Shown here piece after piece: positions 24,765 through 33,914 of a stretch of DNA of 64,000 nt. The notes under the pieces are model-generated. The model did no database searches and was not told the DNA's origin. It worked only from the letters and a program-made list of their open reading frames with translations. The DNA comes from Treponema sp. UBA3870 (GTDB lineage: Bacteria; Spirochaetota; Spirochaetia; Treponematales; Treponemataceae). The first letter of the stretch is position 1; each line of letters begins with the position of its first letter. The position numbers and the translations under genes are program-made. The stretch covers positions 4,828 to 68,827 of the forward strand of contig DGGQ01000107.1 of NCBI GenBank assembly GCA_002392275.1, read 5' to 3'.

Positions 24765-25913
24765 ATGTCTGATTTTATATTCAAGATTCAGCCCAACATT
24801 GTTTTGGGTTCGTATACCACAAGCCGTCTGGGGCAGTACGTAAAGGATTTTGGCAGCAAGTTCATGGTTGTGATGGACCCTGTGCTGAAGCAGGTTGGCA
24901 ACGCGGAAAAGGTCATCAAATCTTTAGAGGACAGGAAGATTGATTTTTTTGTTTTTGATGAAATTCCCGGAGTAGCCGACACTCAGGTTATAGAGAATGC
25001 ACTGAACCTTGCGCGCGAGGCCCACATCCATGGTGTGATTGCGGTCGGTGGTTCCAAGACTCTGAATGTCGCGAAGGCTGTCTGTGTGCTTTACCACGAG
25101 ACCCACGAGGTATACGATTTTATCGACGGGGCGAATCCATCAACAGCTCCACTGCCATTGATTGCGCTTCCTACGACAATACGAGAGCCTTTTATTTTTA
25201 CGGACAGAACTCCAATTGTGGATGCGCGCTCCTCAAAAATCCGTCTTCTGAAGGGACAGTTTGGACTCTGCAAGATTGCTCTGTTCGATCCGAACCTTAC
25301 TGTATCGCTTACCGAAAACCAGATGGCCTCCATGGCGATTGAGTGTCTGTGTATTGCGACCGAGGCATATTTGAGCCAGAAGGCAACATTCTTTAGCGAC
25401 ATGATTGCGGAGAAGGCCGTGGAGCTTTTGAGCTACGCAATGGACGGTTCCCCGACTTTGACAATCACCACACCGCAGGAAGTCCTTTTCAGCCAGGCGG
25501 GTTGTATGGCATCCCTTGCAGCTGCTTCAAGTTCCATAGGCGCGGGTTCGTTGATTTCCATGTGCGTGAATTCAAGATACAAGATTACAAAGTCACTTAC
25601 ATCTCTGATTCTGTTCCCATACATCATTGAGGATGCGGCGAAGTTCAGGAAGGACCGTCTCGCACATCTTGCCAGAATACTCAGGGCCACCCCGATGGAT
25701 TCCACCGATGACGACGCTGTTACGGCACTTGTCGAGTATGTCCGCCAGCACATTGCCAAGGCAAATCTTCCTGCACGCCTTAAGGATTTGAACGTCACAA
25801 TCGAGCAGCTGGCGCTTTGCGCGGAGGATGCACAGGATGTTGACTTAATCAACACTCTCCAGAGAAGCATGACCAGCGACGACTTGTTCGACCTGATTAA
25901 GCAGGCGTTCTAG
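24765..25913 (+). CDS. Iron-type alcohol dehydrogenase homologue lacking the metal-binding histidines
   Basis: The 382-residue protein has the dehydroquinate synthase / iron-ADH fold: nucleotide-binding G-V-I-A-V-G-G-S-K-T (about residue 88-97) and P-L-I-A-L-P-T-T (about 130). The metal site looks degenerate. Where active members have D...H in D-A-L-x-H-A-I-E-A-Y, this protein reads E-C-L-C-I-A-T-E-A-Y (about 199-208). The later histidine-bearing segment (H-x-L-G-A...P-H-G) is replaced by S-L-I-S-M-C-V-N-S-R-Y-K-I-T-K-S. No ribosome site is clear before the ATG. It may be a non-metal enzyme or a sensor. The TrmH-like gene follows 15 nt later. Confidence 0.8.
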   Translation: MSDFIFKIQPNIVLGSYTTSRLGQYVKDFGSKFMVVMDPVLKQVGNAEKVIKSLEDRKIDFFVFDEIPGVADTQVIENALNLAREAHIHGVIAVGGSKTLNVAKAVCVLYHETHEVYDFIDGANPSTAPLPLIALPTTIREPFIFTDRTPIVDARSSKIRLLKGQFGLCKIALFDPNLTVSLTENQMASMAIECLCIATEAYLSQKATFFSDMIAEKAVELLSYAMDGSPTLTITTPQEVLFSQAGCMASLAAASSSIGAGSLISMCVNSRYKITKSLTSLILFPYIIEDAAKFRKDRLAHLARILRATPMDSTDDDAVTALVEYVRQHIAKANLPARLKDLNVTIEQLALCAEDAQDVDLINTLQRSMTSDDLFDLIKQAF

Positions 25914-25928
25914 TTTTCGGGACAGAAG

Positions 25929-26744
25929 ATGATAGCACCCGACCGTCTTTCGGAGCTTTCTGCCGGACAAAAAAGACGCAAACTGGCACTGACTTTTGGG
26001 GAGCTTGAGCGTGACATTGCTGGTATTGCGGAGAAGGGTACAGAATACAATTTTCCGTCCATGACACGCAGGGAGTACACCAAGGCCGTGACTCAGGTTG
26101 TTCTTGGAGACCCAAAGCTTCCTGCCGACTGTGCCGAAGAACTTGCGGGGCTGCTTTCCGATGAAAATTTTGATGAAAGGCGTGTGTGCAATCTTGCAAG
26201 GAACGCACTTCTTTCTATAATAGGGACATTTCCGGCTGAATGGGATTTGGTTGTTGCCCCCCACTCAAACGGAGGGACCACCGTTGAAAAGCGAAAGTTC
26301 TTTCCAGGTGTGTCTGTCTATGCGGAGGACATCCGCTCGCCGTTCAATCTGGGGTCAATTTTTAGGACAGCAGAGGCCATGGGCTGCGAGAGTGTTTTTA
26401 TATCGCCGCACTGCACGGATCCTTCCCAGTCAAAGGCGGTCAGAAGTTCCATGGGATGCATAGAGACTTTGGGCTACACCAGATGCTCTCTTGATGAAAT
26501 CCCGGGTGGCTCGGAGATTTTTGTTCTGGAGACAGGCGGAATCCCAATCCAGGAATTCAAGTTTCCGGAGAGGGGTACGGTTGTTATCGGTTCGGAGGAG
26601 CTTGGGGTAAGTCCGGAGGCTCTTTCCAGGGCCGGGAGAAGAATTGTGACAATCCCCATGACAGGACTGAAGGCCTCCCTGAATGTTGGGGTGGCGTTTG
26701 GAATCCTGATGCAGTATTGGACTGACTATCTCAGGTCAATCTAA
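25929..26744 (+). CDS. SpoU/TrmH-family RNA methyltransferase
   Basis: The 271-residue protein has an N-terminal helical extension of about 100 residues and a C-terminal SPOUT (trefoil-knot) domain. SpoU motifs: D-I-R-S-P-F-N-L-G-S-I-F-R-T-A-E-A-M-G (motif 1, about residues 136-154), V-V-I-G-S-E-E-L-G-V-S (motif 2, about 217) and I-P-M-T-G-L-K-A-S-L-N-V-G-V-A (motif 3, about 242). Such enzymes methylate the 2'-O of tRNA or rRNA ribose; the exact target is not visible. GGGACAGAAG precedes the ATG. It is likely in an operon with the Fe-ADH-like gene. Confidence 0.88.
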   Translation: MIAPDRLSELSAGQKRRKLALTFGELERDIAGIAEKGTEYNFPSMTRREYTKAVTQVVLGDPKLPADCAEELAGLLSDENFDERRVCNLARNALLSIIGTFPAEWDLVVAPHSNGGTTVEKRKFFPGVSVYAEDIRSPFNLGSIFRTAEAMGCESVFISPHCTDPSQSKAVRSSMGCIETLGYTRCSLDEIPGGSEIFVLETGGIPIQEFKFPERGTVVIGSEELGVSPEALSRAGRRIVTIPMTGLKASLNVGVAFGILMQYWTDYLRSI

Positions 26745-26854
26745 TTTTTGGTTTTGCTTTAAAAAATGGGGAAAATATGGTAGAATGATGGAATCCGGGA
26801 GCGAATGTTTCCCTGGTCCATAAAAATAATAAAAAAGTTTTGAGGAAGAAGGAT

Positions 26855-28375
26855 ATGGCTCAGGCGGAAAGAATAGAGGTGGACGTATCGAAAATCCGAA
26901 AGGCGATTCAGTCGGGGATACCTCTTACAATCACTACATATACTCTCCCGCACGAGATGGAGGACTACATAGCCGACGTGCTGAAGGTCTTCCTGACGGA
27001 GGTTAGGCAGGACCAGATGGTTGAGAGTCTGTCCTACTGTCTTAAGGAGCTTGTCAACAACGCCAAAAAAGCCAACACCAAGCGAATCTATTTTGAAGAA
27101 AAGGGTCTGGACATCAACAAGCGCAGCGACTACGTGAAGGGGATGCAGACTTTCAAGCAGGACACCATAGACGACATCGACCATTATTTGCAGGCGCAGA
27201 AGGACAGGGGACTCTACATCAAGACGATAATGCAGACTCGCAACAATAAAATCCGTGTGGAGGTCCGCAACAAGGCTGTCCTTACCTACTATGAGTACAA
27301 GAGGGTCCATGACAAAATAACCAGGGCACAGCAGTACAAGTCTGTGGAGGACGGTCTTGCCCAGCTTCTTGATGATTCCGAGGGCGCGGGTCTTGGTCTG
27401 GTGATTATGATTCTGGTCCTCAAAAAAATTGGGCTTGGAGAAGATTCTTACCAGATTTTCACCGAAGGCGGGGAGACTGTCACAAGGCTGACACTTCCTT
27501 TCAACGACAAGATGTGCACCGACATATCGGAGCTTTCCAGCAGGTTTGTCGCTTTTATCGATGGATTGCCAGAGTTTCCGGAGAATATAAACGAAATCAA
27601 CAAGGTTATCAACAATCCTGACAGCAAGATGAGCGACATTGCCATGAAGATTTCGACAGACGTTTCTCTTACGGCGGAGCTTCTCAAGCTGGTCAACTCG
27701 GCGACTTTTGCGCTTGCGTCTCCATGCCATTCGATTGGCGATGCTGTAAAACTGGTTGGAATCCGCGGAATCAAAAATCTGCTTTACTCCATTGGTTCGG
27801 TGAAAATTCTTTCCAGCGACGACGACACGGAGCATATCAAGGAACTTTGGGACCATTCCTACCAGGTTGCATTCTATTCGTACAATCTTGCCAGAAGTTT
27901 TTGCCGGGAGGCTGGCGAAAAGGCTTTTGTTGATGACAGCTATGTCTGTGGACTTCTGCACGACATGGGGAAAATCATTTTTGAGACTGCGCATCCCGAT
28001 ATTATGGAAAAGGTTGACGGAATCTGCGTGGAGTATGGTCTTTCGACGGACCTTTTTGAACGGCTTGTGGCTGGAGTGAACCACGGTGAGATTGGAGCCA
28101 AGGTTGCCCGCAAGTGGAATTTCCCGGACATGATAGTAAACACAATCCGCTATCACCATTCGCCCGAGACTGCTCCGCTTGAAAACCGTATGCTGGTCGA
28201 GATAGTCTGCATTGCCGATTCTTTGGCGCACTACCAGAGCGGGGACATAGAGTATGACCAGATGGAAATCCAGCTCATGCGCCGCTATGGAATACAGTCT
28301 GAGGATGATGTGAAGGCTATTGTCGAAAAACTGGACAAGGCTATGTGGCGTGACAGGGCAAAGGCTGGAATTTAA
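26855..28375 (+). CDS. HATPase-like plus HDOD/HD domain signalling protein
   Basis: The 506-residue protein joins two domains. Residues about 45-215 look like a histidine-kinase-type ATPase: N-box C-L-K-E-L-V-N-N-A-K-K-A-N (about 68) and a glycine box E-G-A-G-L-G-L-V-I-M (about 178), but no phospho-accepting His domain. Residues about 230-480 are an HDOD/HD output domain: L-L-K-L-V-N-S-A-T-F, S-I-G-D-A-V-K-L-V-G-I-R-G-I-K and G-L-L-H-D-M-G-K with the HD pair kept. Metal and phosphohydrolase residues look intact, unlike many HDOD proteins. The ATG at 26855 has a GAGGAAGAAGG site. It may bind nucleotide and control a partner, perhaps the gene that follows. Confidence 0.8.
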   Translation: MAQAERIEVDVSKIRKAIQSGIPLTITTYTLPHEMEDYIADVLKVFLTEVRQDQMVESLSYCLKELVNNAKKANTKRIYFEEKGLDINKRSDYVKGMQTFKQDTIDDIDHYLQAQKDRGLYIKTIMQTRNNKIRVEVRNKAVLTYYEYKRVHDKITRAQQYKSVEDGLAQLLDDSEGAGLGLVIMILVLKKIGLGEDSYQIFTEGGETVTRLTLPFNDKMCTDISELSSRFVAFIDGLPEFPENINEINKVINNPDSKMSDIAMKISTDVSLTAELLKLVNSATFALASPCHSIGDAVKLVGIRGIKNLLYSIGSVKILSSDDDTEHIKELWDHSYQVAFYSYNLARSFCREAGEKAFVDDSYVCGLLHDMGKIIFETAHPDIMEKVDGICVEYGLSTDLFERLVAGVNHGEIGAKVARKWNFPDMIVNTIRYHHSPETAPLENRMLVEIVCIADSLAHYQSGDIEYDQMEIQLMRRYGIQSEDDVKAIVEKLDKAMWRDRAKAGI

Positions 28376-28541
28376 ATTTCCTTCCACGGTCAAACTTATG
28401 TGGACTGAATGTAAATAAGGTATTATAATAGAAGGACACTGAAATTTACTTAGTCAGTGGTTCCCCCAAAAAAAAGGAAAGCTCAAAAAACTTTGGTTTT
28501 TCGAGATGCCCAATATTCAAAATCAAGAGACGGGAGTGGTT

Positions 28542-30239
28542 ATGAGTGCTATGGATGATATGGACCCAGAGATTGCGGCCCTTTTGAATGAGACGGAAAA
28601 CAATCTGCCAAGTGCCGGTGGTGATGGTTCTGGCGCGGGAGATGATGAAGGCTATACTTTCGGTGTGGAGGGTAGCGGTCGCTACAGTGATGATGACAGC
28701 GAATCGGAGACTGAAAAAAATCCTCTCGCCGTTGATTTGAGTGTCAGCAAGTTCAAGCCAATCGAAAAGTTCTGGGAGGAGGAGCCGAATCCTGTTTTCG
28801 ATGACCCGAAGTATTACAAGACATGTTTCACGGGAGAAGACGAAAGTGCGCCAAGACTGCACCAGCTTCTTTCAAAATATTTGACATCACAGGACAGAAA
28901 CGACCGTTCTGCATACCGCCAGCAGATTATTCCGGCTTACTGGAATTTTTTGCGCTCCATGGCTCCGAAGATGGCAAACGCACGGACACCTCTGTGCAAG
29001 CGTCTTGCCATGAGATATGGACTGGTTCTTCCGTCGCTATTTGCCCCGGACCAAAAGGATTTCTTCTCACGCGCGATTCTTGAGAACACTACAGGTGAGC
29101 CTGTCCTCTACATGGACGAGTGGATTAAGGAGATTGCGCTTGGACATCTTACGCCTAGCTTGACGGACGAGCTTCCTGCAAAAAAGAAGGCCGGACCTGC
29201 CGCGGACCAACAGAGAATCCAGCAGCTCAAGAGCAAGAACGACGGAAAGATGCAGAGCGCCGAAAATCTTTTGACTTCACGCGAGGCCGAGAGAGCGCGT
29301 CTGGAGCTTCAGGTTCAGGACAAGGTTAAGATGCTGACAGAGCACAACCCTGTTATTGGTCTGGACAACCACACTCAGCCATACAGCGATACACAGAGAA
29401 GGCTTTTTGCCGAAATCAACACGCTTTTCCATTCTTTGCAGAAGGTCGACAAGGAGCTTGCGGGCTACCTGAGGGAACTTCAGGAGGCAAAGGAAGTAAA
29501 CTACAGTCTGGAATCAAAGGCTTCCGAATTTTCTGATGAGACAGTCTCAATCGGTCTTGAGGAAATCCTTGGTGAAATGACGACGGTCCGCCAGATGGCA
29601 AAGATGACTTGCGGTCGCCAGGGAAACCAGTTCCCGATTTTGAGCAAAGAGTTTTTCCATTGTCTTGGAAAGGAAACAGGATTCCGCGAGAACGTTATCA
29701 GGGAGCTTGAGGAGATTGAGTCCATCGATCCGGGCTGCTTCCAGAGAATACACCGCAACGTGCCGAACAGAATTGTTCCCTATGTTCTTCTGGTCCCGAC
29801 CTACGGAGACTCTGGTTTCTGCTGGGAGCCTTTTGAAAGACTGAACCGCATCACAAGCCGTGGACGCATTGTAATTCCGATGTATCCGCGCAATCTGAAA
29901 ATTGCATGTCTGACAGCCGTTGCAGATTTGAGATGGCAGGTCGCAAAGGAAAAGGCTTCGTTCGACTGGATGTCCGAGGGATTGACCGGACAGTATTACC
30001 AGTATATCGAAGGCAAAAAACTCAGGGGCGATGTGAAGCAGTTCTTCATAGAGGATTACATTCTCTGGATGACAAAGGAGTGCAACGGAACCCAGAAACT
30101 TGACAAAGAGGTTCGCGCAATCTTCTGGCGTTACATACCGTTCCCACAGGAGCGCAAGGATGAACTCAAAAAGCGCAGCATGGTCTATCAGGAGCTCTAC
30201 CAGCGTGACATCAACCGCAGCATGAGCGACGGATATTGA
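28542..30239 (+). CDS. Conserved spirochaete-type cytoplasmic protein, function unknown
   Basis: The 565-residue product has no signal peptide or membrane helix. It starts with an acidic, Gly/Ser-rich region (1-65), then helical segments, a Lys/Gln/Glu-rich coiled coil (about 220-350, Q-R-I-Q-Q-L-K-S-K-N) and a globular C-terminal domain with P-Y-V-L-L-V-P-T-Y-G-D-S-G and many aromatic residues. I believe similar proteins occur in other treponemes, but I know of no function. The ATG at 28542 follows GGGAGTGG; the frame is open from 28506. A TATAAT-containing region near 28420 may hold its promoter. It follows the HATPase-HDOD gene by 166 nt. Confidence 0.75.
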   Translation: MSAMDDMDPEIAALLNETENNLPSAGGDGSGAGDDEGYTFGVEGSGRYSDDDSESETEKNPLAVDLSVSKFKPIEKFWEEEPNPVFDDPKYYKTCFTGEDESAPRLHQLLSKYLTSQDRNDRSAYRQQIIPAYWNFLRSMAPKMANARTPLCKRLAMRYGLVLPSLFAPDQKDFFSRAILENTTGEPVLYMDEWIKEIALGHLTPSLTDELPAKKKAGPAADQQRIQQLKSKNDGKMQSAENLLTSREAERARLELQVQDKVKMLTEHNPVIGLDNHTQPYSDTQRRLFAEINTLFHSLQKVDKELAGYLRELQEAKEVNYSLESKASEFSDETVSIGLEEILGEMTTVRQMAKMTCGRQGNQFPILSKEFFHCLGKETGFRENVIRELEEIESIDPGCFQRIHRNVPNRIVPYVLLVPTYGDSGFCWEPFERLNRITSRGRIVIPMYPRNLKIACLTAVADLRWQVAKEKASFDWMSEGLTGQYYQYIEGKKLRGDVKQFFIEDYILWMTKECNGTQKLDKEVRAIFWRYIPFPQERKDELKKRSMVYQELYQRDINRSMSDGY

Positions 30240-30260
30240 TTTTCCGATAGAAATGTTTTG

Positions 30261-30290
30261 AAGCCCTGGATTTTGTTCCGGGGCTTTTTT
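30261..30290 (+). terminator. Rho-independent terminator
   Basis: AAGCCCTGGA (30261-30270) pairs with TCCGGGGCTT (30277-30286), followed by T residues. It ends the gene stopping at 30239. Confidence 0.85.
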
Positions 30291-30321
30291 GTGTCCTTGG
30301 ACGCGGATTTCTGTGTGACAC

Positions 30322-30351
30322 TTGAAAAAAACTGGGTTTAAAATCTATAAT
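30322..30351 (+). promoter_or_regulatory. Predicted promoter of purD
   Basis: TTGAAA (30322-30327), 18 nt, TATAAT (30346-30351). ATAAGA then leads straight to the ATG at 30358, so the mRNA is predicted to be leaderless. Confidence 0.7.
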
Positions 30352-30357
30352 ATAAGA

Positions 30358-31719
30358 ATGAAAGTTATTGTTGTTGGAAGCGGCGGTCGAGAGCACGCCA
30401 TTGCATGGAAACTTGCCCAGAGTGTGGCTGTTTCTGAAGTTATCTGTGTACCTGGAAATGGTGGTACTGGTCAGGAAGCTAAATGCAGGAACATCAATCC
30501 TGTGGACTGCGATTATCTTGGCGGTGTGACCGGCAATGATGTCTATGTCCAGATTGCGAGGCACGAGGGGTGTACTCTGGCTGTGATCGGTCCAGAGAAT
30601 CCATTGGCGGATGGACTTGCCGATTCGTTCTGGGCTGCTGACATTTTGACTGTCGGTCCAAAGAAGGCTGCTGCACAACTTGAGGCCAGCAAGGATTTGG
30701 CAAAATCCTTTATGAAGAAATACGGCGTGGCCTGTGCGAAGAGCGAAACTTTTACGGACAAGGACAAGGCTCTTGAGTATATTGAAAAAATAGGTGCGCC
30801 AATTGTTGTAAAGGCTGACGGTCTTGCTGCGGGAAAGGGCGTTGTTGTTGCAAAAACTCTTGAGGAAGCCCGCGATGCCGTTGTCTCAATGATGGAGCAC
30901 AATTCGCTTGGCAATGCCGGTTCAAAGCTTGTGATTGAGGAATACCTTCGTGGAACAGAGATTTCGGTTTTGGCGGCGGTTTCTTCGACCCCTGATTTTG
31001 CAAAGTCGGGGAAGTCATGCATTGTGCCGTTTGTTTCTGCACGCGACCACAAGCGTCTTCAGGATGGTGCCAAGGGACCAAACACTGGCGGAATGGGTGC
31101 GGTTGCTCCTGTTGATGATTTTACGGACGAGCTCAGGCAGAAGTTTGTGAAGGACATTTTGGAGCCGACTTTGAATGGTATTATCGCAGAAGGATTTGAC
31201 TACCGTGGATTCATTTTCTTTGGAATTATGCTGACTGCCGATGGACCTAAATGTCTTGAATACAATGTGCGTCTTGGCGATCCAGAGACCCAGGCCGTTC
31301 TTCCGCTTATGGATTTTGATTTTGAGCATCTGTGCGAGGCAATTGTTGATGGCGACCTGAAGACTTTCAAAATGTCATGGAGACCGGGATATGTGGTTGC
31401 ACCTGTGGCCGTGAGCGGAGGTTATCCTCATGGATATAAAAAGGGCCTCCCGATTTTCTGTGGAAAGGATTCGCTCATCTCGACCGGAGCAAAAGTGTTT
31501 ATAGCTGGAGCCATACTGGACAGACGTTCGGACAGAGTTACAAGTCCTGACCGCACGGGGCTTGTTACAAGTGGCGGAAGGGTTTTGGCCTGCTCCGGCT
31601 ATGGAACAAGTTTTGACGAAGCATGGAACAAGGCATACAACGCTCTGAACGCAATTTCTTTTGAGGGAATATTCTACCGCAAGGACATTGGACTTCCGGG
31701 TGCCGCTGAATCGAATTAG
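30358..31719 (+). CDS. purD: Phosphoribosylamine-glycine ligase (GAR synthetase)
   Basis: The 453-residue ATP-grasp enzyme joins phosphoribosylamine and glycine in purine synthesis. It starts K-V-I-V-V-G-S-G-G-R-E-H-A-I-A-W-K, the family N terminus, which fixes the start at 30358. Other marks are V-V-K-A-D-G-L-A-A-G-K-G-V (about residue 152), P-N-T-G-G-M-G-A and E-Y-N-V-R-L-G-D-P-E-T-Q-A. It is 20-30 residues longer than Escherichia coli PurD; a C-terminal insertion is visible around D-R-R-S-D-R-V-T-S-P-D-R. No ribosome site is present. A second purine gene of the window lies at 62145-63320 on the other strand. Confidence 0.95.
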   Translation: MKVIVVGSGGREHAIAWKLAQSVAVSEVICVPGNGGTGQEAKCRNINPVDCDYLGGVTGNDVYVQIARHEGCTLAVIGPENPLADGLADSFWAADILTVGPKKAAAQLEASKDLAKSFMKKYGVACAKSETFTDKDKALEYIEKIGAPIVVKADGLAAGKGVVVAKTLEEARDAVVSMMEHNSLGNAGSKLVIEEYLRGTEISVLAAVSSTPDFAKSGKSCIVPFVSARDHKRLQDGAKGPNTGGMGAVAPVDDFTDELRQKFVKDILEPTLNGIIAEGFDYRGFIFFGIMLTADGPKCLEYNVRLGDPETQAVLPLMDFDFEHLCEAIVDGDLKTFKMSWRPGYVVAPVAVSGGYPHGYKKGLPIFCGKDSLISTGAKVFIAGAILDRRSDRVTSPDRTGLVTSGGRVLACSGYGTSFDEAWNKAYNALNAISFEGIFYRKDIGLPGAAESN

Positions 31720-31744
31720 TCTGTAAGGCTTTTCTAAAAGATTA

Positions 31745-31776
31745 GTCCTCCGTCATGTGGCGGAGGATTTTTTTTT
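31745..31776 (+). terminator. Rho-independent terminator of purD
   Basis: TCCTCCG (31745-31751) pairs with CGGAGGA (31761-31767), followed by nine or ten T. Confidence 0.9.
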
Positions 31777-31799
31777 GCTGATTCGCTCAATAAAACTCA

Positions 31800-32060
31800 A
31801 TAAAAGGCTAAAACTTGAGTTTTCTAGAACTTTTTTTGTCTATTAGTCCGAATTTCGAGTTTTCTGTCACGAGGCTTGAACACAGTACTGTCATGCTGAA
31901 CGTGGTTGCTTACAACCCAATTCAGAATCTATACCCACTGCAACGTTGGAAGAGATTCCGAAACGAGTTCGGAATGACGGGCTTTGTAAAAACTCGAATT
32001 TGAACCTACTAAAAAATTCCGGGACAAGCCCTAGGATGACATGTGTTTATAGAACGTTAA
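31800..32060. other. Gene-free stretch resembling dispersed intergenic repeat debris
   Basis: No gene is supported here. The stretch contains the inverted repeat ATTCCGAA-N5-TTCGGAAT (near 31957-31977), phrases such as gtcatgctgaac and ttcggaatgac, and related words about 60 bp further on (aattccgggacaagcc). These look like short interspersed repeats found between bacterial genes. It is an A/T-rich spacer between purD and the truncated porin gene. Confidence 0.45.
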
Positions 32061-32071
32061 ATTGAACCCTA

Positions 32072-32111
32072 TAAAAAATCCCCCGTCTCAAAATAAATGA
32101 GATGGGGGATT
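32072..32111 (-). terminator. Terminator of the truncated porin copy
   Basis: On the minus strand the stem pairs AATCCCCCATCTCA with TGAGACGGGGGATT (one wobble), followed by T-rich sequence. It is well kept although the gene it ends has lost its 5' end. Confidence 0.9.
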
Positions 32112-32137
32112 AGTTCAACAGACTGAATCAGCTAAGA

Positions 32138-33604
32138 TTACAGAGCAATCTTGCATGTCAGGTTGATTGTACCAATCTGTCCGTTGTCCTTGTTTCCGCT
32201 AAGAAGGTTGCGTGATGTCCAGTCAAGAGAGAATGTTGTGTTGTTGATGAGTCCAGAAACATCAGCTCCAACCTTTACGTTCATAAGAGTGTTGTCAGCG
32301 TTGGTTCCAACGATGTCACTATTGAATTTACCGTTGTCACCATAGCACTTGTCCTTAAGGTTTGGCAATGTTGCACCATTTGCAAAGCGCATACCAGCCT
32401 GTGGTGTGATTGTGATGGCATCGGTTGCCTTCAATGCATACTTAACTCCACCAGCGACTCCGAATCCAACTTTAGAATTAGGAGCTGTCGGTGCGTTGAT
32501 TTCTGCAAGCACACCCGCTGTAAGTCCAGGAATGATGTCTCCTGTGTAGAGGGAAGGAACAATCTGAATTACAGGGTCCTTTGTGAGACTTGTAATTTTT
32601 GCAGCAACACCAACTCCTGGCGTAACCTTCTTTGCATTGTCATTGTCAAGATAGTAGACTCCCGCGTTTGCATCAACTGTGGCACCCCATCCAAGCAGGA
32701 CTCCAGCTCCAAGTTCCATTGTTGGGTCGGCATTGTCAATCTTTGCCATTGTGAACGCCACGCTTGGCTGCAGGTAGAACTTATCTCCCATGCTCAGCTT
32801 GTAGCTGGCATTTGCACCAAGTCCAAGAGCCTTTGCATCAAACTGATAGTCAACACCGACACCAATTGAGAGTCCTGGAACAAACTTCAATGTTGTCTCT
32901 GCCGCAAGACCGTAGTCGTTAGCGTAAGGCGTTGAAGATGTTGATGTACTAGTAGTAGTAGAAGTATCAATTAGCACAAGACTATTATCAGTATCCCATG
33001 CTGCAGTATACTCCTCAGATGTTCCACTCTTTACATCCGTGTATTCATCAGTTGTTCCAACGCGATGTCCCCATGTATAAGTTGTTTTTTGGGTGGCGGT
33101 TTTGGTTTCTACTGGCTTTGAACGGAAATCAACTGCTACATCGAAAAGACTGCTGTTATATCCGGCAACAATACCCTGTGTGTGGCTTGGATCCGCAACA
33201 TCGGCAACAGTCAAGGCGTTGTCGTGGTCTGCAGAACGAATGGCGTTCACTAACTTGTACTTTCCGTAAACTGTGTCGCCAGACTTGATTCCAACATAGA
33301 CAGGTCCGAAATGGAGCTGAGCCTTCTCTACAGAAGCGGTTCCATCCTTAATTGCACCGTTCTCAGCATACAGAGACTTACCTTTTAGCTCGATCTCTGC
33401 CCAGATTCCTTCACCTTCAGTTTTCTTGGTTCCCTCGTTGGTAAAGTTTACCTTGAGCTTTGCTTCCTCAGTATTCTTGAAGCCGGTCTTGCCAGTGTCA
33501 AGATCTACGCCCCAAGTAACTGATGCGTTTCCAGAAAGCTCTGCAACCTTCAAGTCCGCTACAGGCTCATCTGCAAATGTAAGTGCAGCCGCCGCGGCTG
33601 CCAT
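32138..33604 (-). pseudogene. 5'-truncated copy of the Msp-like porin gene (no signal start, no promoter)
   Basis: The reading frame is intact for 488 codons from ATG 33604 and homologous to the porin at 39366-40739. Shared blocks include L-S-G-x-A-S-V-T-W-G-V-D-L-D-T-G-K-T-G-F near the N terminus and V-K-V-G-A-D-V-S-G-L-I-N-N-T-T-F at the C terminus. Homology begins exactly at the signal peptide's A-rich core (ATGGCAGCCGCGGCG); the normal M-K-K-I-I-A-I-T-A start, the ribosome site and the promoter are absent. It runs about 30 bp past the stop. The middle differs, with a T/S-rich loop (T-S-T-T-T-S-T-S-T-S-S). The open frame upstream to 33655 gives no signal. It is either a dead gene or a silent donor allele. 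Confidence 0.75.
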
Positions 33605-33670
33605 ATTACAATACAGGTGTATTGGGTGATTGCGATTTATGGGCGTTGGTCGCAAGCTATGCTTGCTAAC

Positions 33671-33732
33671 GAGTTTTTACTTGCTCGCGAAGGTTCGCAT
33701 TTTTCGCTTTGCGAAAAACCGTAAAAACTCGC
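33671..33732. repeat. Nested inverted repeat upstream of the truncated porin
   Basis: CGAGTTTTTAC (33671-33681) pairs perfectly with GTAAAAACTCG (33722-33732). Inside it, TTTTTCGC (33701-33708) pairs with GCGAAAAA (33712-33719) with a three-base loop. The nesting suggests a cruciform or a miniature mobile element end. Confidence 0.8.
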
Positions 33733-33750
33733 GAATACTATGAGTGATGC

Positions 33751-33907
33751 CAGAAATTGACGTAGGCAATTTCTGGGTAGTGAGGGACCTAAGGCCCGAA
33801 CGCCGGGAAGACTTTCCCCTCAAAAATAAGATGCGCCAGAAATTGACGCAGACAGTTTCTGGGTAGTGAGGGACTTAAGGCCCGAACGTCGGGAAGACTT
33901 TCCCCTT
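33751..33907. repeat. Two structured 71-bp direct repeats (86-bp period)
   Basis: Units at 33751-33821 and 33837-33907 differ at only a few positions. Each holds CCAGAAATTG-N7-CAATTTCTGG (second copy CAGTTTCTGG, which keeps pairing through a wobble) and a second small stem CCCGa...tCGGG. Differences fall where pairing is kept or improved, so structure seems to matter. Together with the inverted repeat this fills the gap between the truncated porin and the TPR gene. Confidence 0.8.
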
Positions 33908-33914
33908 CAGCATT

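Noticed and set aside
26759..28393. A 544-codon open frame on the minus strand opposite the HATPase-HDOD gene
   Set aside because: The opposite strand encodes a recognisable multi-domain protein with a ribosome site. The antisense frame has no domain, signal or start site and follows from codon bias.
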